Shown here: piece after piece, positions 8,563-17,181 of the stretch | Numbering within the stretch: the stretch's first letter is position 1 | Layout of the letters: each line of letters starts with the position of its first letter | Source of the DNA: Flavobacterium nitrogenifigens | GTDB lineage: Bacteria; Bacteroidota; Bacteroidia; Flavobacteriales; Flavobacteriaceae | Assembly (NCBI RefSeq): GCF_003254565.1 | Contig: NZ_QJRI01000172.1 | Location: 62,001-126,000 of the forward strand | Reading direction: 5' to 3' | Length of the DNA stretch: 64,000 bases | Made by a program: the position numbers and the translations under genes | Notes under the pieces: generated by a model | Databases searched by the model: none | What the model saw: only the letters and a program-made list of their open reading frames with translations | Told to the model about the DNA's origin: nothing

Positions 8563-10278
8563 TTAATTATTGTTATTGTTATTTTGTTGTAAAATCTTTA
8601 TATCCGATATGCGGTCTGCAAAGAAAGTAATTTTTTCTGGATATTTCAAAATTAATATTTCATAAGCTTGAATTGCTTTTGTATATTTCTTTTGTTCCAG
8701 ATATACTCTGGCCAGAGTCTCGGTCATTAGATACGAATTGTCCTCTACTGGGGGCTCAATTTGAACTACTGGAGCACTTGTTCCAGGTTTAATTGGAGAG
8801 ATTTTCGGATTGGTTTCGATAAATTTATCGATAATTTCAGCCTTCTTTTGTCTCTCTTCTTCTTTCGCAGCTTCAATTTTAGCTTGTTCTTCTGGAGAAA
8901 GTTCGTTTGAGCGGTCAATAGGTTCTGTTCGAGATAATTGAAGCCATTCTTGGAACGAATGTTTTTCGCTAAGAGAAAAATCCAAAGGTTTTCCAATTTC
9001 TAAATGTTCTGCAGCCGTTTTAGCAGGTTCATTAGGCTCTTCTTCTTCGATTATTTCTTCAATCGGTTCTTCGTTTTCTTCTTGAATTTCCTCTTCTTCT
9101 TTATCCTCAGATTGCAGAACTTCTAGAATCTCTTCTTTTGGCTCTTCAGGCGCTTTTGTTTCAGCTTCTTTAATTGAAGAAAGAATAGATCTTTCAACAG
9201 AATTCATTTTAAATTCCGGAATAATCATTTCTTCAATAACGCTGTCATCTTCGTCTTCTTCAACCGAATTTAAAATAGGCTGTTCTACAATAGGCTCAGT
9301 TTTTATTTCCTCCGCTTTTGCAGATTGTTCAATAGTTGCAGCTTCCGATTCTTTAATCGAACTTAAAATCGAATTTTCAATACGATCAAATTTATGTTCT
9401 TCAACTGCAATTATAGATTCAGGTTCAGTTACAGAAGGAGTTTCAGCAACTTTAATAGAACTTAAAATAGAATTTTCAACACGATCAATTTTAGGCTCTT
9501 CCGTTATTATTGTTTCTTCTTCAGTTTCTTCTGCTAAAATTTCAGTTTCCTCTTCTTTTTCAATATTTGAAATGGAATCTGTAGAATCAATTTTATTTTC
9601 TGTTTCGATTACTGGTTTTTCAAAAGTAATCGAATGAGCTTCTTTGATAGCAAGGAAAATAGACGGATCTATTTCTGGAAGTTTTTTAGGCTCTTCTATT
9701 ATTACTGGTTTCTCAAAAGTAACAGAATGCGCTTCTTTTATGGCCAGAAAAATAGAAGGGTCAATTTCAGGAACTTTTTTAGGTTCTTCAATAATTACAG
9801 GTTCTTCTGCTTTTAAAGGTTCCTGTGCTTTTACTGGTTCTTCGATTTTTGTAACCGAAGGAGTTTCAATTGAAGAAATAGGTGCTTCTTTAATCGTTTC
9901 CGAAACAGGCTGTTCTTCAAGATCTGTTTTTATTTCAATAGCTTTCTGGATCTGTTCAGGTGAAATGATTTCGCTGTCAAAAACTGTTATTTCAAGAAGA
10001 TCTCTCAATTTTTGCTCGTAGAAATCATTCTGAATAGAAGTGAAAGCTTCAGACGTAATGAAATCAAATAAAACAGAACGATCTGCTGTATGTGCAGCTG
10101 TCACCTTTAAAGCATAATTATACTTAAAACTGTTTTGATTGTAAAGTCCTTTTAATCGCAATGCGCGTGCACTTTGAAAATACGGAAATTCATTCAAAAC
10201 ACTGCCTAATGCATCCGCTTGCTTTTCTGTAATAGCATCGGGTTTGTTCATTAAGTAGGTATAATCGCTGACGTTCAT
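8563..10278 (-). CDS. TPR-tail protein with Glu-rich repeated central region
   Basis: 571 residues and no signal peptide. The N-terminal 120 residues are a globular domain seen in flavobacterial relatives. The middle (about 130-440) is acidic and repetitive: two near-identical modules around PEIDPSIFLAIKEAHS and three around the pattern SILSSIKxxE. The C-terminus (about 510-565) has a TPR-like helix pair (TLARVYLEQKKYTKAIQAYE) and ends in six Asn from a trinucleotide repeat. It sits between lptE and secG in one minus-strand run, which suggests a role tied to the cell envelope, but its function is unknown. Alternative reading: a scaffold with linear binding motifs. Confidence 0.85.
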   Translation of the reverse strand: MNVSDYTYLMNKPDAITEKQADALGSVLNEFPYFQSARALRLKGLYNQNSFKYNYALKVTAAHTADRSVLFDFITSEAFTSIQNDFYEQKLRDLLEITVFDSEIISPEQIQKAIEIKTDLEEQPVSETIKEAPISSIETPSVTKIEEPVKAQEPLKAEEPVIIEEPKKVPEIDPSIFLAIKEAHSVTFEKPVIIEEPKKLPEIDPSIFLAIKEAHSITFEKPVIETENKIDSTDSISNIEKEEETEILAEETEEETIITEEPKIDRVENSILSSIKVAETPSVTEPESIIAVEEHKFDRIENSILSSIKESEAATIEQSAKAEEIKTEPIVEQPILNSVEEDEDDSVIEEMIIPEFKMNSVERSILSSIKEAETKAPEEPKEEILEVLQSEDKEEEEIQEENEEPIEEIIEEEEPNEPAKTAAEHLEIGKPLDFSLSEKHSFQEWLQLSRTEPIDRSNELSPEEQAKIEAAKEEERQKKAEIIDKFIETNPKISPIKPGTSAPVVQIEPPVEDNSYLMTETLARVYLEQKKYTKAIQAYEILILKYPEKITFFADRISDIKILQQNNNNNN

Positions 10279-10289
10279 TCTTTATTTTT

Positions 10290-10363
10290 GGTTTAATCGG
10301 TTAATTGTTTAATGTTTTTGGTTGTTTTATCGATTAAACGGTTGTACGATTAAACGATTCAAC
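10290..10363. repeat. inverted repeat of 8-bp units between TPR gene and lptE
   Basis: The word GTTTAATCG (about 10291-10299, followed by GGTTAATT and GTTTAATG octads) recurs inverted as CGATTAAAC at 10331 and 10347. It belongs to the class of short-unit inverted repeats seen in many spacers of this window. Confidence 0.6.
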
Positions 10364-10374
10364 AAACAGCAAAA

Positions 10375-10878
10375 CTACCATTTTGCTAATGATTCATTGA
10401 AGATATCCTGTGTAATTCTTTCAAAAATAACTCTGATTGCTTCGCTTAAAACAGATCCTGTTGGTAGGTCTCTTCCTGGGAAGTCGTAATAGAATTCGAA
10501 AGATTTTTCAAAATCATCGGTTTCTTTCTTTTTATTCATAAAACGAACATTAACACGAATCGATAAACGGTTTTGCGCAGCCTGCTGATCTGCGGTTGCA
10601 GTCATCGGCGTAATTCTGTAATCTGTAATTTCTCCTTCGTAAACCAAATCACCGCCATTGCTAACTAAGTTTAAATTGGTTTGATTCATAATCAAATCCT
10701 GCAAAGCCAAAGTGAAAATTCTGTCAATTCCCGGTTCAATTAAGTCTGCATTATTCTGAAAGAAGTTAACTTGAAATGTTTTAGCATCGATTTTTCCAGT
10801 TCCTGTAAAGTTATAAACAGAACAGCCACTCAGCATAAAAAGGCTTAATAATGCGAAAAGAGAATATATTTTTTTCAT
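10375..10878 (-). CDS. LptE-like LPS assembly lipoprotein
   Basis: 167 residues from the ATG at 10878. This start gives a proper lipoprotein signal (MKKIYSLFALLSLFMLSGC, lipobox Cys19), whereas the longer frame from 10914 does not. The mature part matches the LptE family used by Bacteroidota: FTGTGKIDAKTFQVNFF near the N-terminus, then alternating strands and two helices. LptE plugs the LptD barrel that inserts LPS in the outer membrane. It follows the sigma-54 activator gene, with a 28-of-32 inverted repeat between the two, and precedes the TPR gene on the same strand. Confidence 0.88.
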   Translation of the reverse strand: MKKIYSLFALLSLFMLSGCSVYNFTGTGKIDAKTFQVNFFQNNADLIEPGIDRIFTLALQDLIMNQTNLNLVSNGGDLVYEGEITDYRITPMTATADQQAAQNRLSIRVNVRFMNKKKETDDFEKSFEFYYDFPGRDLPTGSVLSEAIRVIFERITQDIFNESLAKW

Positions 10879-10891
10879 AATATTTAAGAGG

Positions 10892-10970
10892 AAATCCCAA
10901 TTTTTAAATTCCAAATTCCAATTGCGCCAAATATAGATAATTGGAATTTGGAATTTCGAAATTGTAATTT
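10892..10970. repeat. inverted repeat of 7-bp units between lptE and the sigma-54 activator
   Basis: The left arm 10892-10923 reads as heptads AATTTTT, AAATTCC, AAATTCC. The right arm 10939-10970 is its complement with 28 of 32 matches, leaving a 15-nt loop. It fills the whole spacer. Confidence 0.85.
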
Positions 10971-10978
10971 AATTATTT

Positions 10979-12238
10979 TTATAGATCGAATTGCTTGATT
11001 TTACGGTATAAAGTTCTTTCAGAAATACCTAGTTCATCTGCAGCAGCTTTACGTTTTCCTTTGTTTTTTTCTAATGATTTTTTGATCATTTCGATTTCTT
11101 TTTGTTCCAAACGTAAAATTTCTTCTTCTTCGATGGTTTCGGCAAACAAATAATTATCGTCTTGCATCTGATAATTGTCTTCTCGAACAGTAGGCGTTGT
11201 CATAACAGCGGTTCTTGGTTCTTCTTCAAAATCAATTTCGCTGTCGTTTTGCTGATTTCCGTAAATTTTCTGAATCAGATTCGGATTAATATCCTGTACT
11301 TTAGAAGTTCCGTTTTTCATTAACTCCAAAGTCAGTTTTTTCAAATCGTTCAAATCGCTTCTCATATCAAAAAGCACTTTATACAAAATGTCTCTTTCTG
11401 TGCTAAAGTCACTTTCTTTTTTACTGTCGTTGATAACAGAAGGCAAATTGCTTCCTTCAGCTGGCAAATAAGATTGTAAAGTAGCAAGACTAATATCGCG
11501 ATTGGTTTCTAAAACAGAAATCTGTTCTGCTACATTTCGAAGCTGACGAATATTTCCACTCCATCTGAATTTTTGCAAAAGCTGAACAGCATCATCATCC
11601 AGTCTTAAAGGAGGCATTTTGTATTTGTGGGCAAAATCGGCCACAAATTTTCTGAACAATAAATGAATATCGTCATTTCTTTCGCGTAAAGGAGGTAAAG
11701 TAATTTCTACTGTACTTAAACGATAGTACAAATCTTCACGGAATTTTCCTTTTTCGATTGCATTGAATAAGTTCACGTTGGTCGCAGCAACAATTCTCAC
11801 ATTGGTTTTTTGAACCTGAGACGAACCTACTTTAATAAATTCTCCGTTTTCCAAAACACGAAGCAATCTTACTTGAGTTGTTAATGGTAATTCTCCAACT
11901 TCATCTAAGAAGATTGTTCCGCCATCTGCTACTTCAAAATAACCTTCACGTGTGCTTGTAGCGCCTGTAAAAGCTCCTTTTTCGTGCCCAAAAAGTTCAC
12001 TGTCAATTGTTCCTTCTGGAATTGCACCGCAGTTTACGGCAATATATTTACCATGCTTTCTGTGCGAAAGCGAATGTATAATTCTAGGAATATTTTCTTT
12101 ACCAACACCACTTTCTCCAGTTACCATAACCGAAATATCAGTTGGAGCAACCTGAATGGCTTTTTCAATGGCACGATTTAATTTCGGATCATTACCAATA
12201 ATCTCAAATCGCTGTTTTATTGCTTGAACTGTTTCCAT
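10979..12238 (-). CDS. sigma-54 interaction-domain transcriptional activator (Fis-type HTH)
   Basis: 419 residues from the ATG at 12238; the longer frame from 12277 runs into repeat sequence. The AAA+ domain lies at about 10-250: Walker A GESGVGKE, sigma-54 contact loop GAFTGA, Walker B GTIFLDEVGEL, arginine-finger region LYYRLSTVEI. A linker (260-370) and a Fis-type HTH (about 375-419, RKAAADELGISERTLYRKI) follow. There is no receiver or sensor domain, so it is of the PspF-like class regulated by partners or constitutively active. It lies upstream of lptE in the same direction, an arrangement found widely in Flavobacteria. The targets cannot be read here. Confidence 0.93.
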   Translation of the reverse strand: METVQAIKQRFEIIGNDPKLNRAIEKAIQVAPTDISVMVTGESGVGKENIPRIIHSLSHRKHGKYIAVNCGAIPEGTIDSELFGHEKGAFTGATSTREGYFEVADGGTIFLDEVGELPLTTQVRLLRVLENGEFIKVGSSQVQKTNVRIVAATNVNLFNAIEKGKFREDLYYRLSTVEITLPPLRERNDDIHLLFRKFVADFAHKYKMPPLRLDDDAVQLLQKFRWSGNIRQLRNVAEQISVLETNRDISLATLQSYLPAEGSNLPSVINDSKKESDFSTERDILYKVLFDMRSDLNDLKKLTLELMKNGTSKVQDINPNLIQKIYGNQQNDSEIDFEEEPRTAVMTTPTVREDNYQMQDDNYLFAETIEEEEILRLEQKEIEMIKKSLEKNKGKRKAAADELGISERTLYRKIKQFDL

Positions 12239-12245
12239 AGTTTTT

Positions 12246-12290
12246 TGTTTCAAGTTTTTTATTGTTTCAGGTTTCAAGTTTTTAGTTTGA
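12246..12290. repeat. short repeats of GTTTCAA-type heptads
   Basis: GTTTCAAG, GTTTCAG and GTTTCAAG recur within 45 bp just upstream of the activator start. The same unit builds the outer arms of the palindrome at 28373-28605. Confidence 0.55.
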
Positions 12291-12330
12291 CCTTTAACTT
12301 TTTAAACTTTTGGCTTGTAATTTTTATCTT

Positions 12331-12366
12331 TTGCCACAGATTAAAGTGATTAACACAGATTTTCTA
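12331..12366. repeat. left arm of inverted repeat flanking the GxxExxY gene
   Basis: TTGCCACAGATTAAAGTGAT continues to CACAGATTTT. The start of it (GCCACAGATTAAA) returns inverted at 12787-12820, beyond the other end of the gene. Roughly 18 of the outer 20 positions match. Confidence 0.75.
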
Positions 12367-12368
12367 AA

Positions 12369-12740
12369 TTATAAAATATATCTTTTGTATTGAAGAGATT
12401 TTGTTTGAAAATTTACAAGTAAGCCTACTTCTGAATCTGATATTTTTATGTAATTTAAAATCTGAGCAATGTGCTCGCTTGAAAATTCTCTTATTGCTTT
12501 TACCTCTAAAACAATGTCTTCATTAATAATGAAATCTGCATAAAATTTATGAGCTAAAACTTTTCCTTTATATTCAATCGAATATTCTTTCTCTCTTTCA
12601 AAAGGAATATTATTTTCTTTAAATTCTACTTCTAAAGCATCTTTGTAAACCACTTCTAATAAACCTGGCCCAAGATTTCGGTGTACTTCCATACAAATCC
12701 CAATAATCTTGTAAGTCTCTTTTTCTTTATAATGTTGCAT
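12369..12740 (-). CDS. GxxExxY protein (PDDEXK_3 family)
   Basis: 123 residues from the ATG at 12740 (MQHYKEKETYK); the frame also allows a start at 12761. The family motif is present as GLLEVVY after LGPG near residue 30. The distal half keeps the PDDEXK-like nuclease core: ADFIINEDIVLEVKAI, with Asp and the E-x-K pair. The family is very common in Bacteroidota and is assigned by fold to the restriction-nuclease superfamily; its cellular role is not established. Here it is a lone gene enclosed by an inverted repeat (12331-12366 and 12787-12820), inserted between miaB and the sigma-54 activator. Confidence 0.93.
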   Translation of the reverse strand: MQHYKEKETYKIIGICMEVHRNLGPGLLEVVYKDALEVEFKENNIPFEREKEYSIEYKGKVLAHKFYADFIINEDIVLEVKAIREFSSEHIAQILNYIKISDSEVGLLVNFQTKSLQYKRYIL

Positions 12741-12786
12741 AAAACAGTTAATTTTTATCAAGATTTAAAAGTAAGAAAAATATTAA

Positions 12787-12820
12787 AAAAAATCTTTCTA
12801 ATCCTTTTAATCTGTGGCAA
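12787..12820. repeat. right arm of inverted repeat flanking the GxxExxY gene
   Basis: It ends CCTTTTAATCTGTGGCAA, the complement of the left arm at 12331. The miaB stop codon follows within 8 bp, so the element abuts the neighbouring gene. Confidence 0.75.
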
Positions 12821-12827
12821 AAAAAAA

Positions 12828-14273
12828 CTAATTCATGCTACTAAGCCCTACACCTTCACCTTTTAAAGTTCCACTTGTACAGCTTGTGATTTTTACATTT
12901 ACGAAATCTCCAATTTTATAATTTTCTTTTGGGAAAACTACCGTTATGCTTTGAGAATTTCTTCCTGAGAATTCGTCTTTAGATTTCTTAGAAACTTTCT
13001 CAACTAAAACTTCAACTGTTTTTCCAACAAATTCCTCGCTTCTAAACCAAGCGTGCTTTTGCTGTAAATCGACAATTTCCTGTAATCTTCTAGCTTTTGT
13101 TTCCTCTTCAACATCATCTTTCATTTTTCTTCCAGCCAAAGTTCCTGGGCGCTCAGAATACGAGTACATATAACCGAAATTATATTTTACATATTCCATC
13201 AAACTCATTGTATCTTGATGATCTTCTTCTGTTTCTGTAGGGAAACCAGCAATCATATCTTGCGAAATCGAAGCATCTGGAACAATAGCTCTAATTTTGT
13301 CAATCAAAGCCATGTATTCTTCACGAGAGTGCAAACGATTCATTTCTTTTAAAATTCGGTTACTTCCAGACTGAACCGGTAAGTGAATATGTTTGCAGAT
13401 ATTAGGATATTTTGCAATAACATGTAAAATACTCTCATGCATATCCTGCGGATTTGAAGTCGAAAATCGAATACGCATTTTTGGGAAACCAACAGCAACC
13501 ATTTCAAGCAATTGATCGAAATCTACTGCAGTTGCTTTCTGCATTTCAGAAGCATTTACAAAATCTTTTTTCAATCCGCCACCGTACCAAAGATAACTGT
13601 CAACGTTTTGTCCAAGAAGTGTAACTTCTTTATAGCCGTTATTCCATAAATCCTGAATTTCATTCATGATACTTTGTGGTTCACGGCTTCTTTCGCGTCC
13701 GCGTGTAAAAGGCACAACACAGAACGTACACATATTATCGCATCCGCGAGTAATAGAAACCAAAGCAGTAATTCCGTTGCTCATTAAACGAACAGGCGAA
13801 ATATCTCCGTAAGTTTCCTCTTTTGATAAAATTACATTAATGGCGTCACGGCCTTCTTCAACTTCAGCCAATAAATTCGGAAGATCTTTATAAGCATCAG
13901 GACCAACAACAAGATCAACTATTTTTTCTTCTTCCAAAAACTGACTTTTCAAACGCTCAGCCATACAGCCCAAAACGCCCACTTTCATTTTCGGATTTGT
14001 ACGTTTTACAGCGTTGTATTTTTCAAGACGCTTACGAATTGTCTGTTCAGCTTTATCACGAATAGAACATGTATTTACCAAAACCAAATCGGCTTCTTCT
14101 AGAACAGAAGTAGTGTTGTAACCTCCGTCAGATAAAATGGAAGCTACGACTTCACTGTCCGAAAAATTCATCGCACAGCCGTAACTTTCTATAAAAAGTT
14201 TTTTAGTATTCTCAGGTTTATTTTCCAAAACAAGACTTTCGCCCTGTTTGCTTTCTTCAATAATCTTTTCCAT
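12828..14273 (-). CDS. miaB: tRNA-2-methylthio-N6-dimethylallyladenosine synthase MiaB
   Basis: 481 residues. Three domains are in order: N-terminal UPF0004 domain with cluster Cys residues (ESYGCAMN, VNTCSIRD, GCMAE); a radical SAM barrel with the CxxxCxxC motif in RGCDNMCTFCVVPFTRGRERS; and a C-terminal TRAM domain (about 400-475). It methylthiolates A37 of tRNAs reading UNN codons, using two 4Fe-4S clusters and SAM. The closing motif and RSREP signature fit MiaB rather than MtaB or RimO. It is monocistronic or first of the following minus-strand genes. Confidence 0.97.
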   Translation of the reverse strand: MEKIIEESKQGESLVLENKPENTKKLFIESYGCAMNFSDSEVVASILSDGGYNTTSVLEEADLVLVNTCSIRDKAEQTIRKRLEKYNAVKRTNPKMKVGVLGCMAERLKSQFLEEEKIVDLVVGPDAYKDLPNLLAEVEEGRDAINVILSKEETYGDISPVRLMSNGITALVSITRGCDNMCTFCVVPFTRGRERSREPQSIMNEIQDLWNNGYKEVTLLGQNVDSYLWYGGGLKKDFVNASEMQKATAVDFDQLLEMVAVGFPKMRIRFSTSNPQDMHESILHVIAKYPNICKHIHLPVQSGSNRILKEMNRLHSREEYMALIDKIRAIVPDASISQDMIAGFPTETEEDHQDTMSLMEYVKYNFGYMYSYSERPGTLAGRKMKDDVEEETKARRLQEIVDLQQKHAWFRSEEFVGKTVEVLVEKVSKKSKDEFSGRNSQSITVVFPKENYKIGDFVNVKITSCTSGTLKGEGVGLSSMN

Positions 14274-14357
14274 TGTAAAAATTCAAAGTGCAAAGATAGG
14301 GTAATTGAAATGAATATGACAAGATGTCAGATAAAGAATTAACAATGTTTTAAAAAA

Positions 14358-14471
14358 TTTAGATAGCAGATTTTAGATTTTAGAATATGTGTTGTTTATC
14401 ATTTGATATGTGCTAGTTGTAAGTTTAAATTTAACTGCGAAAAATCTAAAATCTAAAATCTGCTATCTAAA
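14358..14471. repeat. perfect 27-bp inverted repeat of 7-bp units between miaB and topA
   Basis: The arms 14358-14384 and 14445-14471 are exactly complementary with a 60-nt loop. Each arm reads as heptads TTTAGAT, AGCAGAT, TTTAGAT, TTTAGA. The spacer 14274-14644, between divergent genes, holds nothing else apart from the topA promoter region. Confidence 0.95.
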
Positions 14472-14618
14472 ATAAAGGGATTTCTTGGTTAAAAATCACT
14501 AAAAGTTATACCTATATATATTATCGAGATTATTACAGATAAATCTGCAATTTTAAGTTTCATAATATCAAAATACCTCAAAAATGCATTCGTAAGGTTA
14601 ATATTTAAAAAAAATAAA

Positions 14619-14626
14619 TACTTTTG
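14619..14626 (+). promoter_or_regulatory. candidate -7 box of topA
   Basis: TACTTTTG matches TAnnTTTG and ends 18 bp before the topA ATG. No TTG -33 box is seen at the right distance. Confidence 0.4.
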
Positions 14627-14644
14627 TTGCAGAAAAATAGAGCA

Positions 14645-17173
14645 ATGGCAAAGAATTTAGTAATAGTGGAGTCACCTGCAAAGGCGAAAACGATCGAGAA
14701 ATTTCTCGGAAGTGATTTTCAGGTGGAGTCAAGTTATGGTCACATAGCAGACTTACCATCAAAGGAAATAGGAGTAGATGTAGAAAATGGTTTTAAACCA
14801 AAATATGAAGTTTCTCCGGATAAAAAAGCCTTGGTAACGAAACTAAAATCACTTTCTAAGAATGCCGAAACGGTTTGGTTAGCATCCGATGAGGACCGCG
14901 AGGGAGAGGCTATTTCATGGCACTTGGCGGAAGAACTGAAACTTGATAGAAAAAAAACGAAACGTATTGTTTTTCATGAGATTACAAAATCTGCGATCCT
15001 TAAAGCAATCGATAATCCTAGAGAAATTGATTATAACTTAGTAAACGCACAACAAGCACGTCGTGTTCTGGATCGTTTAGTAGGTTATGAATTATCTCCT
15101 GTTTTATGGAGAAAAATCAAAGGCGGACTTTCAGCAGGTCGTGTACAATCTGTTTCTGTACGTTTGATTGTAGAGAGAGAACGCGAAATTCAAAGTTTTA
15201 ATGCAGTTGCAACATATTCAATTGTTGCAGAATTTGTAAACGAAGCAGGAAAAGCTTTCAAAGCAAAATTGCCAAAAAACTTCAACACTAAAAAAGAAGC
15301 CGAAGATTTCTTAAATCAAAACATCGGTTCTAAATATAAGGTAGCCGATTTAGAAACTAAACCTACCAAAAAATCTCCAACAGCACCTTTTACAACTTCG
15401 ACACTTCAGCAGGAAGCAGCGAGAAAATTGTATTTGCCAGTTGGAATTACCATGCAGTTAGCACAGCGTTTATATGAGGCCGGACTTATTACTTATATGA
15501 GAACCGATTCTGTAAATCTTTCTAAAGAGGCAATGGATGCTGCACAAGCAGAAATTATCAAATCTTACGGAAAAGAATTCTCTAAGCCAAGAGTTTTTGC
15601 TAATAAAAATAAAGGTGCACAAGAAGCGCACGAAGCAATTCGTCCAACAGATATGTCTCGACATACTGTAAATATTGATCGTGATCAAGCTCGTTTATAC
15701 GATTTGATCTGGAAAAGAACTTTGGCTTCTCAAATGAGCGACGCACAGTTGGAAAGAACAAATGTGAAGATCGAAGCAGATAATCACGATGAGATTTTTA
15801 CAGCTTCAGGAGAAGTATTGCTTTTTGAAGGTTTCTTAAAAGTATACTTAGAAGGTCATGATGATGACGAAGAAGAGCAAGAAGGAATGCTTCCAGCTTT
15901 AAAAGTAAACGAAAAACTGGCTAATAACTATATTACAGCTACAGAACGATATTCGAGACCACCAGCGCGTTATACTGAGGCGTCTTTGGTTAAAAAACTG
16001 GAGGAACTTGGAATTGGTCGTCCTTCGACTTATGCGCCAACAATTTCTACAATTATCAATAGAAATTATGTTGAAAAAGGAACTCTTGAAGGTGTAGAGC
16101 GTAATTATACACAGCTTACTTTGCAAAATAGTAAAGTAGGAGAAAAAGTGTTGAAAGAAAATACAGGTTCAGATAAAGGAAAATTGGTTCCTACTGATAT
16201 CGGAACGATTGTTACTGATTTCTTGGTGAAGAATTTCGGAAACATTTTAGATTATAATTTCACTGCGAAAGTAGAACAGGATTTTGACGAAATTGCCGAA
16301 GGAAATATTGACTGGGCAAAAATGATGCAGGATTTCTACAATAAATTCCATCCAAATGTAAAAGAAGTTGAGGCCAACGCCGAACGTGAAAGCGGAGAAA
16401 GAATTTTAGGAAAAGATGCTGACGGAAGACAAGTTTCTGTTCGTTTAGGAAAATTTGGGCCCATGGCACAGATTGGAGAAGCAGACGATGAAGATAAAAA
16501 GTTTGCCAGCTTAATGGCAGATCAAAATATAGGAAACATAACGCTTGAAGAAGCTTTGAATTTATTCTTGCTTCCAAAAAGTTTAGGTGAATATAAAGGT
16601 GAAGAAGTTGAAGTAAATAACGGTCGTTACGGTCCTTATGTTCGTCACGGAAGCGTTTTTATCTCATTGCCAAGAGGAGAAGATCCTTTAAATGTTTCTA
16701 AAGAAAGAGCTCAAGAGTTAATTGACGAAAAAGCACTTGCTGATGCGCCAATTGCGGTTTATAAAGGAGAAGCTGTTCAAAAAGGAGTGGGGCGTTTTGG
16801 GCCATTCATTAAATGGAACGGTCTTTTTGTAAATGTGAGCAAGAAATATAATTTTGATAATCTTTCTCAAGCAGATGTTGAAGAATTGATTGAAGAAAAA
16901 CTTCAGAAAAACATCGATAAGGTTATTCATAACTGGGAGGAAGAAGGAATTGTAGTAGAGAAAGCCCGCTGGGGACGTTCTGTGATTCTGAAAGGCAAAG
17001 TCAAAATTGAATTAAGCAAAGATGTTGATGCAACAAAATTAACATTAGCACAAGTTCAAGAAATGATTGCGGCTAAGACACCTGCTAAAAAAGCGCCTGC
17101 AAAGAAAACTGCAGCTAAAACAACAACTGCTAAAAAAGCTCCAGCTAAAAAAACAGCTGCTAAAAAGAAATAA
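14645..17173 (+). CDS. topA: DNA topoisomerase I
   Basis: 842 residues from the ATG at 14645 (MAKNLVIVESPAKAKTIEKF); the TTG frame start at 14624 overlaps the -7 box and is unlikely. It has an N-terminal TOPRIM domain (about 1-120), and the type IA core with catalytic Tyr284 in LITYMRTDS. The zinc-finger region of the E. coli enzyme is replaced by three glycine-rich C-terminal repeats, around RLGKFGPMAQ, NNGRYGPYVRHG and GRFGPFIKWNG. It ends in a Lys/Ala-rich tail from about 810 (TPAKKAPAKKTAAK type), probably for DNA binding. It relaxes negative supercoils. The arginase-fold gene follows after 8 bp and is likely co-transcribed. Confidence 0.97.
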   Translation: MAKNLVIVESPAKAKTIEKFLGSDFQVESSYGHIADLPSKEIGVDVENGFKPKYEVSPDKKALVTKLKSLSKNAETVWLASDEDREGEAISWHLAEELKLDRKKTKRIVFHEITKSAILKAIDNPREIDYNLVNAQQARRVLDRLVGYELSPVLWRKIKGGLSAGRVQSVSVRLIVEREREIQSFNAVATYSIVAEFVNEAGKAFKAKLPKNFNTKKEAEDFLNQNIGSKYKVADLETKPTKKSPTAPFTTSTLQQEAARKLYLPVGITMQLAQRLYEAGLITYMRTDSVNLSKEAMDAAQAEIIKSYGKEFSKPRVFANKNKGAQEAHEAIRPTDMSRHTVNIDRDQARLYDLIWKRTLASQMSDAQLERTNVKIEADNHDEIFTASGEVLLFEGFLKVYLEGHDDDEEEQEGMLPALKVNEKLANNYITATERYSRPPARYTEASLVKKLEELGIGRPSTYAPTISTIINRNYVEKGTLEGVERNYTQLTLQNSKVGEKVLKENTGSDKGKLVPTDIGTIVTDFLVKNFGNILDYNFTAKVEQDFDEIAEGNIDWAKMMQDFYNKFHPNVKEVEANAERESGERILGKDADGRQVSVRLGKFGPMAQIGEADDEDKKFASLMADQNIGNITLEEALNLFLLPKSLGEYKGEEVEVNNGRYGPYVRHGSVFISLPRGEDPLNVSKERAQELIDEKALADAPIAVYKGEAVQKGVGRFGPFIKWNGLFVNVSKKYNFDNLSQADVEELIEEKLQKNIDKVIHNWEEEGIVVEKARWGRSVILKGKVKIELSKDVDATKLTLAQVQEMIAAKTPAKKAPAKKTAAKTTTAKKAPAKKTAAKKK

Positions 17174-17181
17174 GTATATAA

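Noticed and set aside
12369..12740. GxxExxY gene as a restriction-modification or toxin-antitoxin part
   Set aside because: No methyltransferase, specificity subunit or antitoxin-sized partner is adjacent.
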